Positions 42,016 through 50,837 are shown, counted from the first letter of the stretch. The stretch is 64,000 nucleotides of DNA from Bacteroidetes bacterium UBA6183 (GCA_002422865.1 DITN01000100.1:10987-74986); one strand, 5' to 3'. Numbers and translations: made by a program. Notes: a model not told the origin generated them from the sequence alone.

Positions 42016-42747
42016 ATGCTAACCAAGTGCAGAGCCATTGTTATAAAGTGTATTGATTACAGTGAAACCAGTGTAATACTTAAATGCTTTACTGATGTTT
42101 ATGGCATGCAATCGTATTTAATAAACGGTGTACGAAAAAACAAAGGAAGCATACGTCCATCGCAATTGCAGCCGTTAACCATACTTGAACTTGAAGCTTA
42201 TCACCAGCAAAATAAAAACCTGCAACGCATTAAAGAGTTAAAGTGTACGCCTCAATTAAATACGTTACATTTTAATATGTTTAAAAGTGCCATTGGTATG
42301 TTTATGGCCGAGGTTATTTACCGCAGCATTAAAGAAGAAAATCAACCTGATGCTAATTTGTTTGAGTATTTAAACAGTACCATTCAAATTTTAGACATGG
42401 AGCAAGAACGAACAGCTAATTATCCGTTGTTTTTCCTCATTAACTTATCACGGTTTTTAGGTTTTTACCCGAAGTTAAACACCAGCGGAACAACTACGAT
42501 GGGTTTTAATTTTAGAGATGGAGAGTTTGAACCTTACGATGATAAAAATCCGTTTCAGATTGATTTGGTAAGTAGTCAGTTGCTTATTGAATTGATGCGT
42601 TGTACATACGATGAACAGAAAATAATGCAAATACACGGACAACACCGCAAGCAATTAATACAAGCATTGGTATTGTATTACAACCAGCACTTAAGTGGTT
42701 TTAGCAACATGCGTAGCCACGAAATTTTAGCGGAGGTGTTGGAGTAA
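42016..42747 (+). CDS. recO: DNA repair protein RecO
   Basis: 243 residues. N-terminal OB fold (CRAIVIKCIDYSETSVILKC, GMQSYLINGVRKNK, LQPLTILELEAYH) and a helical C-terminus (MFMAEVIYRSIKEE, FLINLSRFLGFYP, LSGFSNMRSHEILAEVL). RecO loads RecA onto SSB-coated DNA in the RecFOR pathway. It lacks the four-cysteine zinc motif of some Gram-positive RecO proteins, as usual in Bacteroidota. It lies 36 bp after porZ and is probably cotranscribed. Its stop is 4 bp from the convergent lipoprotein stop, without a terminator between them. Confidence 0.92.
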   Translation: MLTKCRAIVIKCIDYSETSVILKCFTDVYGMQSYLINGVRKNKGSIRPSQLQPLTILELEAYHQQNKNLQRIKELKCTPQLNTLHFNMFKSAIGMFMAEVIYRSIKEENQPDANLFEYLNSTIQILDMEQERTANYPLFFLINLSRFLGFYPKLNTSGTTTMGFNFRDGEFEPYDDKNPFQIDLVSSQLLIELMRCTYDEQKIMQIHGQHRKQLIQALVLYYNQHLSGFSNMRSHEILAEVLE

Positions 42748-42751
42748 ATGT

Positions 42752-43102
42752 TTATCTACTCAAACCATATTTATCAATAAAAGGCCAGTTAAACATATTG
42801 TTTTTGGGCCTGTAAATTACCTCGCAAGAATCAAGGTTCCTACATATCGAATCAACAGGTCCCCAAGCATAATTACATGTGCCTATTTTATTTCCCAACT
42901 CATCGTAAACCGTTGTTCCGCCATTGTATACTAATTGACCGAGGCAATACACTTTTTGGTTATTAACCCAACATTCAGAAATTTCTCCCCTCGGGTTTTG
43001 TGCGTGTAGTTTTCGCACTACCTCATGTTGTAAGGGGTCATCTTTTCGGCAACCACTCAGGTAAACCAAACTTATACCTAAAAATAAGATTAAGTGTTTC
43101 AT
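42752..43102 (-). CDS. Small lipoprotein with conserved-looking cysteines
   Basis: 116 residues. Lipoprotein signal MKHLILFLGISLVYLSGC, lipidation at Cys18. The mature part has five more cysteines (ECWV, YCLGQ, TCNYAWG, SICRNLDSCEVIY), suggesting disulfides in the periplasm or outside. I know similar small Bacteroidota lipoproteins of unknown function, with a YDELGNKIGTCNYAWG-like centre. Convergent with recO; no operon partner. Confidence 0.75.
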   Translation of the reverse strand: MKHLILFLGISLVYLSGCRKDDPLQHEVVRKLHAQNPRGEISECWVNNQKVYCLGQLVYNGGTTVYDELGNKIGTCNYAWGPVDSICRNLDSCEVIYRPKNNMFNWPFIDKYGLSR

Positions 43103-43214
43103 GATTGTTTATGACAGCGGTTGATGCAATTATGTTGCCTTATTTAAACATAAATGAGGATTTCGTTATGCAGCATAAAGTACCGTATAAAAAAAAACGC
43201 TCTCAAGGCCTTAA

Positions 43215-43262
43215 CAAAAAAGCCACCTCAATGCCGAATATTCGGTATGAAGTGACTTTTGT
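43215..43262 (-). terminator. Long imperfect hairpin terminator of the transketolase operon
   Basis: About 18 base pairs with three mismatches and a bulge around a central CCGAATATTCGG palindrome; the minus strand then runs into TTTTTTG. Lies 20 bp after the stop of the C-terminal transketolase gene. Confidence 0.65.
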
Positions 43263-43281
43263 ATTATGTGTTATTTTCTAG

Positions 43282-44235
43282 TTATTTTCTTTTCATCACA
43301 CGCTCAACAGCGGCAACAATGTTGGTGGCATCAAGTCCGTATTCTTTCATCAATTCATCGGGTGTACCACTTTGTCCGAAACTATCGTTTACAGCTACCA
43401 TTTCAACAGGAGTTGGTAATTCGCGTGCTAACAATTGACAAATGCTATCACCTAAACCACCGTTCATTTGGTGTTCTTCGGCAGTAACCACCGCACGTGT
43501 TTTACGTACACTGTTTAATATGGCTTGTGCATCAAGTGGTTTAATGGTGTGTATATTTATCAACTCTACGTTGATTCCTTTCTCGGCAAGGATATGTCCG
43601 GCTTCAATGGCTTGCCAAACTAAGTGTCCTGTTGCAAAAATGGTAACATCACTGCCTTCGTTTAGCATCAAGGCTTTTCCAATTTCAAACTTATCGGTAG
43701 CGCTGGTAAAGTTAGGTACTGCAGGGCGTCCAAAACGTAAGTACACCGGTCCTTCATGATCGGCAATGGCAATGGTTGCCGCCTTGGTTTGGTTATAATC
43801 ACACGGATTAATTACGGTCATGTTTGGTAACATTTTCATTAAACCAATGTCTTCTAATATTTGGTGTGTTGCACCATCTTCACCTAAAGTTACACCGGCA
43901 TGTGAGGCACAAATTTTTACGTTTTTGTTTGAGTAAGCCACGCTTTGGCGAATTTGATCGTACACACGGCCGGTACTAAAATTTGCAAATGTTCCGGTAA
44001 ACGGAATTTTATCGCCAATGGCTAAACCTGCTGCAAGGCCAATCATGTTAGCTTCGGCAATACCCACTTGGAAAAAACGTTCTGGATGTTCTTTTTGAAA
44101 AGCATCCATTTTAAGTGAGCCTGTTAAATCGGCACAAAGTGCTACTACATTGGGGTTAGTTTTACCTAACTCGCTAAGTCCTGCACCAAAACCCGAGCGG
44201 GTATCTTTTACGTTTTGTACTTCAAACTTTTTCAT
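43282..44235 (-). CDS. Transketolase, C-terminal subunit
   Basis: 317 residues, the pyrimidine-binding and C-terminal halves of transketolase as a separate chain. TRSGFGAGLSELGKTNPNVVALCADL, FQVGIAEANMIGLAAGLA (Glu that activates thiamine), SHAGVTLGEDGATHQ, and the C-terminal EEHQMNGGLGDSI. Together with the N-terminal subunit at 45693-46538 it forms the TPP enzyme moving two-carbon ketol groups in the nonoxidative pentose phosphate pathway. Split transketolases are known in many bacteria and archaea. Here the two halves are not adjacent: a VWA gene separates them. Confidence 0.92.
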   Translation of the reverse strand: MKKFEVQNVKDTRSGFGAGLSELGKTNPNVVALCADLTGSLKMDAFQKEHPERFFQVGIAEANMIGLAAGLAIGDKIPFTGTFANFSTGRVYDQIRQSVAYSNKNVKICASHAGVTLGEDGATHQILEDIGLMKMLPNMTVINPCDYNQTKAATIAIADHEGPVYLRFGRPAVPNFTSATDKFEIGKALMLNEGSDVTIFATGHLVWQAIEAGHILAEKGINVELINIHTIKPLDAQAILNSVRKTRAVVTAEEHQMNGGLGDSICQLLARELPTPVEMVAVNDSFGQSGTPDELMKEYGLDATNIVAAVERVMKRK

Positions 44236-44288
44236 GTATCAAATAATTTTTCTTTTTTCTAATTGGGTTGAATACTTGTTGTATCCAT

Positions 44289-45674
44289 TTAATTTAAAGT
44301 AAAGTTAGTGGCTGCACCCGAGGTAATGTTAAACTCTCTCTCGAAGGTTTGATTACTGCGGGTAGCATTTTTAGCGCGGTAAATGATTTTGTATTTACCC
44401 GGCTGCATAATAATGTTGTGTATTTTGTTTTCTTGAGGTAAACGTGCCAGCCACACTATTTCGTTACGGTTCATTTGGTAAATATCGGCAATGTACTGTT
44501 GTGTAAAGGCTGATATGTTTAACCTACCGGGTTGAGCCATTTCTAAAGTGGTAGTTGTGTTTTGGTCAACGTTTACATCTTTAAAAATTTGTCGTGGTAG
44601 TGTAAGTACTTCCAAGTCGTATTTACCTACCAAGTATTTTTCTGATGTATTTGCGTTTTGCACATGTAAAGTTTGCATGCTTCCTTTTTTGCGCACAATA
44701 CATTTTAAATCGTTGTAGTTGGTAACCCCCAATATTTTTACATTTAAAAATCCTTGTGGTGCATCTATGGCAATAATGTTGTGTCGGCCGGCAGTAATTT
44801 CGATATCACTTTTTTCTACTGGAGGAATGGTATGAACCACCATCCTGTATTTATAAATGGGGTCGAGCAACACAGTATCAGGTATGCCACGTTCGTTCAT
44901 GGTATGAATGTAGTTATATACCAACTGATTGCTGTGCATGTCGTAAAAGCTCATGTTTACGTTGGTTTCAGTTGGTTTTGCATTTACATCAAGTAAATTA
45001 ACTTGCACTGTAGTGCTGTTTAATGCTTGTGTAATTACCACATTTAATACATTATTAAAGCTCTCTTCAGTGTTTGCATCATAGTATCTACCAACGCATT
45101 CAAATGCTTTCCTAAAATCTTCTGTACTACCAAGGCCAATAATAAAAGGTCGTAAAACCACTCCTTGACTCTGCAATGCTTCTGATACAGCACAAGGGTC
45201 GCCATCACACTCTTCAATACCATCGGTAATTAAAATGATGATGTTACGTACACCGGGCTCTTTAGGAAAATCGTAAGCTGCTTGTTGCAATGAATAAGCT
45301 ATAAGTGTGGTTCCTTTTGGTACCACATCTTTAAGTTTATCTTTTACTTGTTTGTGGTTATTGTATTTAAACGGCACCTCAAGTTTGGTGTCTTTGCAAT
45401 TGCGCTGACCCGGAGGTGTTGTATGTCCATAAACACGTAAGGCAACTTGTACTTCTTTTGCGCTCTCTAAACTATCAACAATTTTGGCCAATAATCTTTT
45501 GGCTACATTTATACGGATGTCTTTATCCATTGCAGCGTACATACTTCCGCTTCCATCAAGCAAAAATAAAATGCGTGTTTTAGGTTTGGTATAACCTTGG
45601 GCATTTACATTAAACTGTATACCCAACATCAACCCAACTAAAACAACAATAAACGAAAGTGATTTAAACTGCAT
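44289..45674 (-). CDS. Exported von Willebrand factor A (VWA) domain protein
   Basis: 461 residues. Signal peptide ends about residue 26 (QFNVNAQ), then a VWA domain at about 33-215 with an intact MIDAS: DGSGS (Asp40, Ser42, Ser44), KGTTLIAYSLQQA (Thr) and ITDGIEECDGDPC (Asp). From about 220, four to five beta-sandwich-like repeats with polar ends, resembling a PEGA/Ig-type stalk. No CTD, no later membrane helix, so periplasmic or outer-membrane associated. It sits 18 bp after the transketolase N-subunit gene and 53 bp before the C-subunit gene, in the same orientation. A link to sugar metabolism is not known; the ligand is unknown. Confidence 0.85.
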   Translation of the reverse strand: MQFKSLSFIVVLVGLMLGIQFNVNAQGYTKPKTRILFLLDGSGSMYAAMDKDIRINVAKRLLAKIVDSLESAKEVQVALRVYGHTTPPGQRNCKDTKLEVPFKYNNHKQVKDKLKDVVPKGTTLIAYSLQQAAYDFPKEPGVRNIIILITDGIEECDGDPCAVSEALQSQGVVLRPFIIGLGSTEDFRKAFECVGRYYDANTEESFNNVLNVVITQALNSTTVQVNLLDVNAKPTETNVNMSFYDMHSNQLVYNYIHTMNERGIPDTVLLDPIYKYRMVVHTIPPVEKSDIEITAGRHNIIAIDAPQGFLNVKILGVTNYNDLKCIVRKKGSMQTLHVQNANTSEKYLVGKYDLEVLTLPRQIFKDVNVDQNTTTTLEMAQPGRLNISAFTQQYIADIYQMNRNEIVWLARLPQENKIHNIIMQPGKYKIIYRAKNATRSNQTFEREFNITSGAATNFTLN

Positions 45675-45692
45675 GCAATAAATTTAGGATGT

Positions 45693-46538
45693 TTAGTAAT
45701 CGGCTAAGGTTGAAGGAAGTTGAGCCAATGCTTTTTCCAAATCGCTATCACTAGGTGCAATACCATGCCATTTGTGCGAGCCTACCATAAAATCAATAGG
45801 TTGCCCCATTTCTGTTTTCATGATGATAAAAATTGGTTTACCGTTACCTGTCATTGTTTTTGCTTTTGCCATGGTATCAATAATGTTTTGCATATTGTGT
45901 CCATCCATGTGCAAAATTTCCCAACCAAATGCTTTTAGTTTAGCTTCAATATCAGCACCTAAACCTAACACTTCCATGGTGCTGCCATCAATTTGTTGAC
46001 CGTTATAATCAACAGTAACAATTAAATTATCAACCTTGTGGTGTGCTGCAAACATAAAGGCTTCCCAGTTTTGGCCTTCTTGCAATTCACCATCACCCAT
46101 TAACACATAAACAAGGTTTTTATCGTCATTTAGTTTTTTGGATAGGGCAGCACCTGCAGCTACAGATACACCTTGTCCTAACGAACCTGAAGCAATACGT
46201 ACACCCGGTAAATGTTCGGCAGTGGCCGGATGACCTTGTAAACGAGAATGTAATTTTCTGAAAGTTTTTAATTCTTCAACAGGGAAGTAACCCGAACGGG
46301 CAAGAACGCTGTAAAATAATGGCGAAATGTGTCCGTTTGAAAGAAAAAACACATCTTCATTTTTGCCATTCATGTTAAATTTAGGGTTGTGATTTAGTAC
46401 CTTAAAATAAAGTGCTGTTAAAAAATCAGCACAGCCTAAAGATCCACCCGGGTGGCCGCTTTTTGCGCCATGTACCATGCGAAGAATGTCTCTTCTAACT
46501 TGGGTTGCAGTTTGTTCTAGCGTTCTAATATCTGTCAT
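45693..46538 (-). CDS. Transketolase, N-terminal subunit
   Basis: 281 residues, the TPP diphosphate-binding half. HGAKSGHPGGSLGCADFL, FLSNGHISPLFYSVLARSG, GSLGQGVSVAAGAALS and the metal/TPP motif GDGELQEGQNWEA with DYNGQQIDG; FMVGSHKWHG near the end. First gene of a three-gene minus-strand unit (N-subunit, VWA protein, C-subunit) that ends at the 43.2-kb hairpin. The divergent neighbour at 46745 is an FAD oxidoreductase. Confidence 0.92.
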   Translation of the reverse strand: MTDIRTLEQTATQVRRDILRMVHGAKSGHPGGSLGCADFLTALYFKVLNHNPKFNMNGKNEDVFFLSNGHISPLFYSVLARSGYFPVEELKTFRKLHSRLQGHPATAEHLPGVRIASGSLGQGVSVAAGAALSKKLNDDKNLVYVLMGDGELQEGQNWEAFMFAAHHKVDNLIVTVDYNGQQIDGSTMEVLGLGADIEAKLKAFGWEILHMDGHNMQNIIDTMAKAKTMTGNGKPIFIIMKTEMGQPIDFMVGSHKWHGIAPSDSDLEKALAQLPSTLADY

Positions 46539-46600
46539 TGTATGCGTGTAAGTTAAATTTTTAGCCTATTTTGGTTTTATGGGCCTGATAAACAGTGGTG

Positions 46601-46612
46601 TAACAATTGTTA
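46601..46612. promoter_or_regulatory. 12-bp perfect palindrome in divergent spacer
   Basis: TAACAATTGTTA between the divergent transketolase and oxidoreductase genes (spacer 206 bp). A possible operator for a dimeric regulator; chance cannot be excluded in AT-rich DNA. Confidence 0.3.
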
Positions 46613-46694
46613 TGGGCTGATTATCTTCTTCAAAAGTAACACTTACCACGCTTTTTTAGCATTTTTGTTGCCAACATTTTAGCTACATCGTTTA

Positions 46695-46723
46695 TTGCCT
46701 GCAATGTTAGGGTAATACGTTTT
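46695..46723 (+). promoter_or_regulatory. Putative promoter of the FAD oxidoreductase gene
   Basis: TTG (46695-46697), an 18-bp spacer, TACGTTTT (46716-46723), one mismatch from TAnnTTTG. 21 bp from box to ATG. Confidence 0.4.
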
Positions 46724-46744
46724 AGGATAAAAACCTAACCCATT

Positions 46745-48289
46745 ATGATTAAACAACTTGAAATTTCCTTGCTCCCCGAGCAATGTTTTGACGAATTAAC
46801 CACCTTAGACTTTGTAAAAAGAAAATCGGGAATAAGTGACGTTACCGGTATTCGTATTTTACGCAAATCGTTGGATGCACGAAAGCGCCCCATACATTAT
46901 AATTTGTTGGTTGATGTGTATGCTGAGGAACACGTTACTGAGCGTGATTTAAGCTTTGATTTTAAAAATGTAGCACATGCACCGCATGCCATTATCATTG
47001 GGGCCGGTCCTGCCGGATTGTTTGCAGCCTTAAAGTTTATTGAACAAGGTATAAAACCCATCATTTTTGAACGTGGTAAAGATGTGCGCGAACGCAGGCG
47101 CGACTTGGCTTTGATTACCCGACACAATACGGTAAATCCCGAGAGTAATTATTGTTTTGGTGAAGGTGGTGCCGGAACATACAGCGATGGTAAGTTGTAT
47201 ACCCGAAGTACCAAAAGGGGAGATGTGGGACGAATTTTAAAACTATTTGTAAAACATGGTGCCGATGAACGCATTTTGTATGAAGCACATCCACACATTG
47301 GTACCAATAAGTTGCCTCATATCATCACAACCATTCGAGAAACCATTTTACATTTTGGTGGGGAGGTACATTTTAACTCGAAACTGACGGATCTTGTGAT
47401 TAAAGATAATGCCGTTGCCGGTGTGGTTATCAACCAAAACCAAACCATAAACGCCAAGCATGTGGTTTTGGCTACCGGGCATAGTGCACGCGATATTTTT
47501 GAGTTATTGCACGCCAAAAAAGTTTTAATAGAAGCCAAACCTTTTGCTTTGGGTGTGCGTATTGAGCATCCCCAAGCATTAATAGACAGTATTCAATACA
47601 AGTGTGATAACCGTGGTGATTATTTACCCGCTGCAAGTTATAGTATAGTAAATCAAAGTTTAGGACATGGGGTGTTTAGTTTTTGTATGTGTCCGGGTGG
47701 GATTATAGCCCCTGCAGCAACTGCTCCCGGAGAAATTGTGGTAAACGGATGGAGTCCGAGTAAACGCAATAACCCTTATGCCAACTCCGGTTTAGTGGTA
47801 AGTATTGATGCCAAAGACTTTGAAAAGTACAACGATTACGGTCCTTTGGCCGCATTAAAATTTCAGCAAGGTGTGGAGCAAAAATGTTTTTCGGTAACGC
47901 AAAGCTTGCAAGCACCTGCGCAACGTGTGCTTGATTTTGTAAACAAAAAACACTCCACCCAACTACCCGATTGCAGCTATTTACCGGGTTTACAATCGCA
48001 CAACTTAGATGAGGTGTTACCCAACTTTGTAGCAGCCAGTTTGCGTGATGCATTGCAGGCTTTTGGTAAAAAACTAAAAGGTTATGTGAGCAATGATGCG
48101 GTGATGGTGGCTACGGAAAGTCGTACCTCAAGCCCGGTGCGTATACCACGCGAAAAAGAAACCCTAGAGCACCCCCAAATAAAGGGGTTGTTTCCTTGTG
48201 CAGAAGGCGCGGGTTATGCAGGAGGAATAATAAGTGCAGCTATTGATGGTGAAAACTGTGCAATGGCTGTAGTAAACCAGATGAAATAA
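46745..48289 (+). CDS. NAD(P)/FAD-dependent oxidoreductase (COG2509-like)
   Basis: 514 residues. The N-terminal 80 residues form a small domain preceding a Rossmann FAD site: IIIGAGPAGLFAALKF at about 81-96, with FERGKDVRERRRD following. Then SNYCFGEGGAGTYSDGKLYTR, ATGHSARDIFELL, HGVFSFCMCPGGIIAPAAT, SSPVRIPREKE and the C-terminal PCAEGAGYAGGIISAAIDG close the FAD fold. This is the conserved uncharacterised dehydrogenase family related to thiazole/YhiN-type flavoproteins; substrate unknown. Cytoplasmic, apparently monocistronic. Confidence 0.9.
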   Translation: MIKQLEISLLPEQCFDELTTLDFVKRKSGISDVTGIRILRKSLDARKRPIHYNLLVDVYAEEHVTERDLSFDFKNVAHAPHAIIIGAGPAGLFAALKFIEQGIKPIIFERGKDVRERRRDLALITRHNTVNPESNYCFGEGGAGTYSDGKLYTRSTKRGDVGRILKLFVKHGADERILYEAHPHIGTNKLPHIITTIRETILHFGGEVHFNSKLTDLVIKDNAVAGVVINQNQTINAKHVVLATGHSARDIFELLHAKKVLIEAKPFALGVRIEHPQALIDSIQYKCDNRGDYLPAASYSIVNQSLGHGVFSFCMCPGGIIAPAATAPGEIVVNGWSPSKRNNPYANSGLVVSIDAKDFEKYNDYGPLAALKFQQGVEQKCFSVTQSLQAPAQRVLDFVNKKHSTQLPDCSYLPGLQSHNLDEVLPNFVAASLRDALQAFGKKLKGYVSNDAVMVATESRTSSPVRIPREKETLEHPQIKGLFPCAEGAGYAGGIISAAIDGENCAMAVVNQMK

Positions 48290-48321
48290 ATTTATTAATA
48301 CTTAACTTTACAGTAAGGTTT

Positions 48322-48329
48322 TACCTTTG
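48322..48329 (+). promoter_or_regulatory. -7 box just upstream of the nuclease start
   Basis: TACCTTTG exactly fits TAnnTTTG and ends 8 bp before ATG 48338, predicting a leaderless or almost leaderless mRNA. Confidence 0.5.
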
Positions 48330-48337
48330 TGCTTTAC

Positions 48338-50401
48338 ATGAAAATTAAATTCTTCTTTTTGCTTTGGCTGTTAGCCCATATTGCACACGCAGGTGTGATA
48401 ACAACCAATGTTACATCTCTTCCAAGTTTTGGAAACGTATACCTGAATAACAGCAGTACTTCATTAAGATACACCGTAAGTGCTACATCCATCTCCGGTA
48501 ACTTAGTAATAACAGCACCAACAGGTTTTGAAATATCAACCCAATATTTACAAGGTTATACCTCAGTTATTACCTTAACACCGAGTGGAAATAACATTTC
48601 AATAACCAATATTTACGCGCGTTTTAGTCCTTCTGCTGCTGGTGCTGCAAGTGGAAACATCACGCATGTAAATGCAGGTTCAACCACTCAAAATGTGAGT
48701 GTTCAAGGGACTTGCATAAATTGGGCTATCCCTGCAAATTATTACAGTACGGTTAACACACAACGTAATGCTGCTTTAAAAACAGTTTTGTATAACAGAA
48801 TACTTGGACATACCAGTGTAAGTTACACAAATGTTTGGAGTTCATATTCAACTACCGACCGACAACCCAACAGTAAAGTATGGGATATTTACAGCACAAG
48901 ATTTGATGTTGCATCACCATACGAGTACACCATGAGTACAGATCAGTGCGGAAATTACAGCAATGAAGGAGATTGTTACAACCGCGAACACTCCTTTCCT
49001 CAGAGCTGGTTTAATTCAAACACGCCAATGCAAACAGATATTCACCATTTGTTTGCAAGCGATGGAAAAGTAAATGGCTGGAGAAGTAATTATCCTTTTG
49101 GAAATGTTGCTACAGCAAGTACAACAACCCTATATGGAGGTAAACTTGGTACTGGAAGCAACTTTGGTTATACGGGAATCGTATTTGAACCCATTAACGA
49201 ATACAAAGGAGACATTGCACGTGCGCAATTGTACATGGCCACGCGATACGATAATTTAATTGCAGGTTGGATAAATAACGGAAATGCAAATGATGTGTTG
49301 GCCGGAAACACTTATCCTGCATACGATTTGTGGTATATCAATTTACTCATCAGTTGGCACAATTTAGATCCGGTAAGTGACAAAGAACGCAAACGGAATG
49401 ATGCCATTTATGCCATACAGAACAACCGCAATCCTTTTGTAGACAGTCCGCAATTTGTGCAACGTATTTGGGGTGGAAATATACCAACGGAACCAACGGT
49501 GGGTGCATCTAATTTACAAGTAACCAACATCAACAATAATAGTGTTAAACTCAATTGGGTAAGTGGAAATGGCAACAGACGTTTGGTATTGGTGCGCGCA
49601 GGTAGCGCGGTTAATACTTTTCCAACAGATACGTTTCATTATAGTTTTAATTCATCAATAACAGCTGCACCACAAATTGGATCGGGTAATTACGTAGTTT
49701 ATAATGGTACCGGAAGTACGGTTACATTAACCAACATGCAGGCGGGTGTTACTTATCATTATGCGGTAATAGAGTATAACGGATGGTACAGCACTGCAAA
49801 TTATAACACCGGTAATGTATTATCATTTAATGCCGTTACATTACCCGTAACATGGTTAAGTTTTGATGGTGTGCATATCAACCAATCAAACCAATTAACA
49901 TGGAGTACAGCCAGCGAAAAAAATAATAAGGTTTTTGTTGTTGAGCGCAGTTTAGATGATGAAAACTTTGAAGCCATAGGCATTGTAAACGGTGTTGGTA
50001 ACAGCAATGTGGTTTCTAAATACCAATACACCGACAACCAATTGCCGGATGTAACTGCATTGTACTACCGACTAAAACAAATTGATGTTGATGGTAAATT
50101 TAGCTACAGCCAAGTAGTTAAAATAGGTATAGATGATTTTGACATGGAAATGGGTTTTACTGTTGGGCCAAATCCGTTTACACAAAATATTCGTATCTCT
50201 TATCAACTAAAACAACCTGAGACTGTTTATTATGTATTGATGAACAGTAAAGGATTAAAAATTAAACAAGGATATGAAACAGCAAATCAAAATGAAGGGG
50301 AGTTTGTTATTGGTGTTGACAACAGTTGTGCTGATGGGCTTTATTTCTTGCAAATCAAATACAACAACAGAAACATCATCCACAAAATTATTAAACAATA
50401 A
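48338..50401 (+). CDS. Secreted endonuclease I-family nuclease with T9SS sorting domain
   Basis: 687 residues from ATG 48338 (a GTG 9 bp earlier lies within the promoter box). Signal peptide MKIKFFFLLWLLAHIAHAG; an Ig-like N-terminal domain (about 25-130); an EndA/NucM-type nuclease (about 135-385) with NREHSFPQSWF, MQTDIHHLFASDGKVNGWRS (catalytic His), and GDIARAQLYMATRY; a fibronectin III-like domain (about 395-500); then a beta-rich stalk and a type A CTD (GPNPFTQNIRISYQL to IIHKIIKQ). Probably degrades extracellular DNA or RNA for nutrients or biofilm control, carried by PorV/PorU. Its last 128 bp overlap an alternative-frame leader of msrB. Confidence 0.9.
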   Translation: MKIKFFFLLWLLAHIAHAGVITTNVTSLPSFGNVYLNNSSTSLRYTVSATSISGNLVITAPTGFEISTQYLQGYTSVITLTPSGNNISITNIYARFSPSAAGAASGNITHVNAGSTTQNVSVQGTCINWAIPANYYSTVNTQRNAALKTVLYNRILGHTSVSYTNVWSSYSTTDRQPNSKVWDIYSTRFDVASPYEYTMSTDQCGNYSNEGDCYNREHSFPQSWFNSNTPMQTDIHHLFASDGKVNGWRSNYPFGNVATASTTTLYGGKLGTGSNFGYTGIVFEPINEYKGDIARAQLYMATRYDNLIAGWINNGNANDVLAGNTYPAYDLWYINLLISWHNLDPVSDKERKRNDAIYAIQNNRNPFVDSPQFVQRIWGGNIPTEPTVGASNLQVTNINNNSVKLNWVSGNGNRRLVLVRAGSAVNTFPTDTFHYSFNSSITAAPQIGSGNYVVYNGTGSTVTLTNMQAGVTYHYAVIEYNGWYSTANYNTGNVLSFNAVTLPVTWLSFDGVHINQSNQLTWSTASEKNNKVFVVERSLDDENFEAIGIVNGVGNSNVVSKYQYTDNQLPDVTALYYRLKQIDVDGKFSYSQVVKIGIDDFDMEMGFTVGPNPFTQNIRISYQLKQPETVYYVLMNSKGLKIKQGYETANQNEGEFVIGVDNSCADGLYFLQIKYNNRNIIHKIIKQ

Positions 50402-50408
50402 GGATACC

Positions 50409-50834
50409 ATGAGCGAATTTGAAGTGACCAAAACCAACGAAGAGTGGAAACAACAGTTAACACCCGAGCAGTATGCGGTATTGCGTGAAAAAGGCACTGA
50501 GCGTCCTTTTACCGGTAAGTTTGAAGACCATTACGAACTGGGTACATACACTTGTGCAGGGTGCGGTAACGAACTTTTTCAATCGGATACCAAGTTTGAT
50601 GCAGGTTGTGGTTGGCCAAGTTTTTATGAGGCCTTAGATAAAACCAAAATTGTAGAAAAGTTAGACAAATCGCATGGCATGATGCGTATGGAAATTTTGT
50701 GTGCCAAATGTGGCGGCCATTTAGGGCATGTGTTTAATGATGGTCCACAAGACAAGACGGGTTTACGTTATTGTGTAAACTCACTCTCGTTAGATTTTAA
50801 AAAACGATTCACCGATTCAACCCAAACAAAATAA
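50409..50834 (+). CDS. msrB: Peptide-methionine (R)-S-oxide reductase
   Basis: 141 residues from ATG 50409 (MSEFEVTKTNEEWKQQLTPE). Reduces methionine-R-sulfoxide in proteins. CAGCG and CAKCGGHLGHVF provide the two CxxC zinc pairs, GCGWPSF the substrate site and RYCVNSLSLDF the catalytic Cys. This start is 7 bp after the nuclease stop. The same frame is open upstream to ATG 50274, which would add 45 residues reading as a lipoprotein leader (MKGSLLLVLTTVVLMGFISC), inside the nuclease CDS. Cytoplasmic short form or exported lipoprotein form therefore both need consideration; I keep the short form as the default. Confidence 0.9.
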   Translation: MSEFEVTKTNEEWKQQLTPEQYAVLREKGTERPFTGKFEDHYELGTYTCAGCGNELFQSDTKFDAGCGWPSFYEALDKTKIVEKLDKSHGMMRMEILCAKCGGHLGHVFNDGPQDKTGLRYCVNSLSLDFKKRFTDSTQTK

Positions 50835-50837
50835 TAC

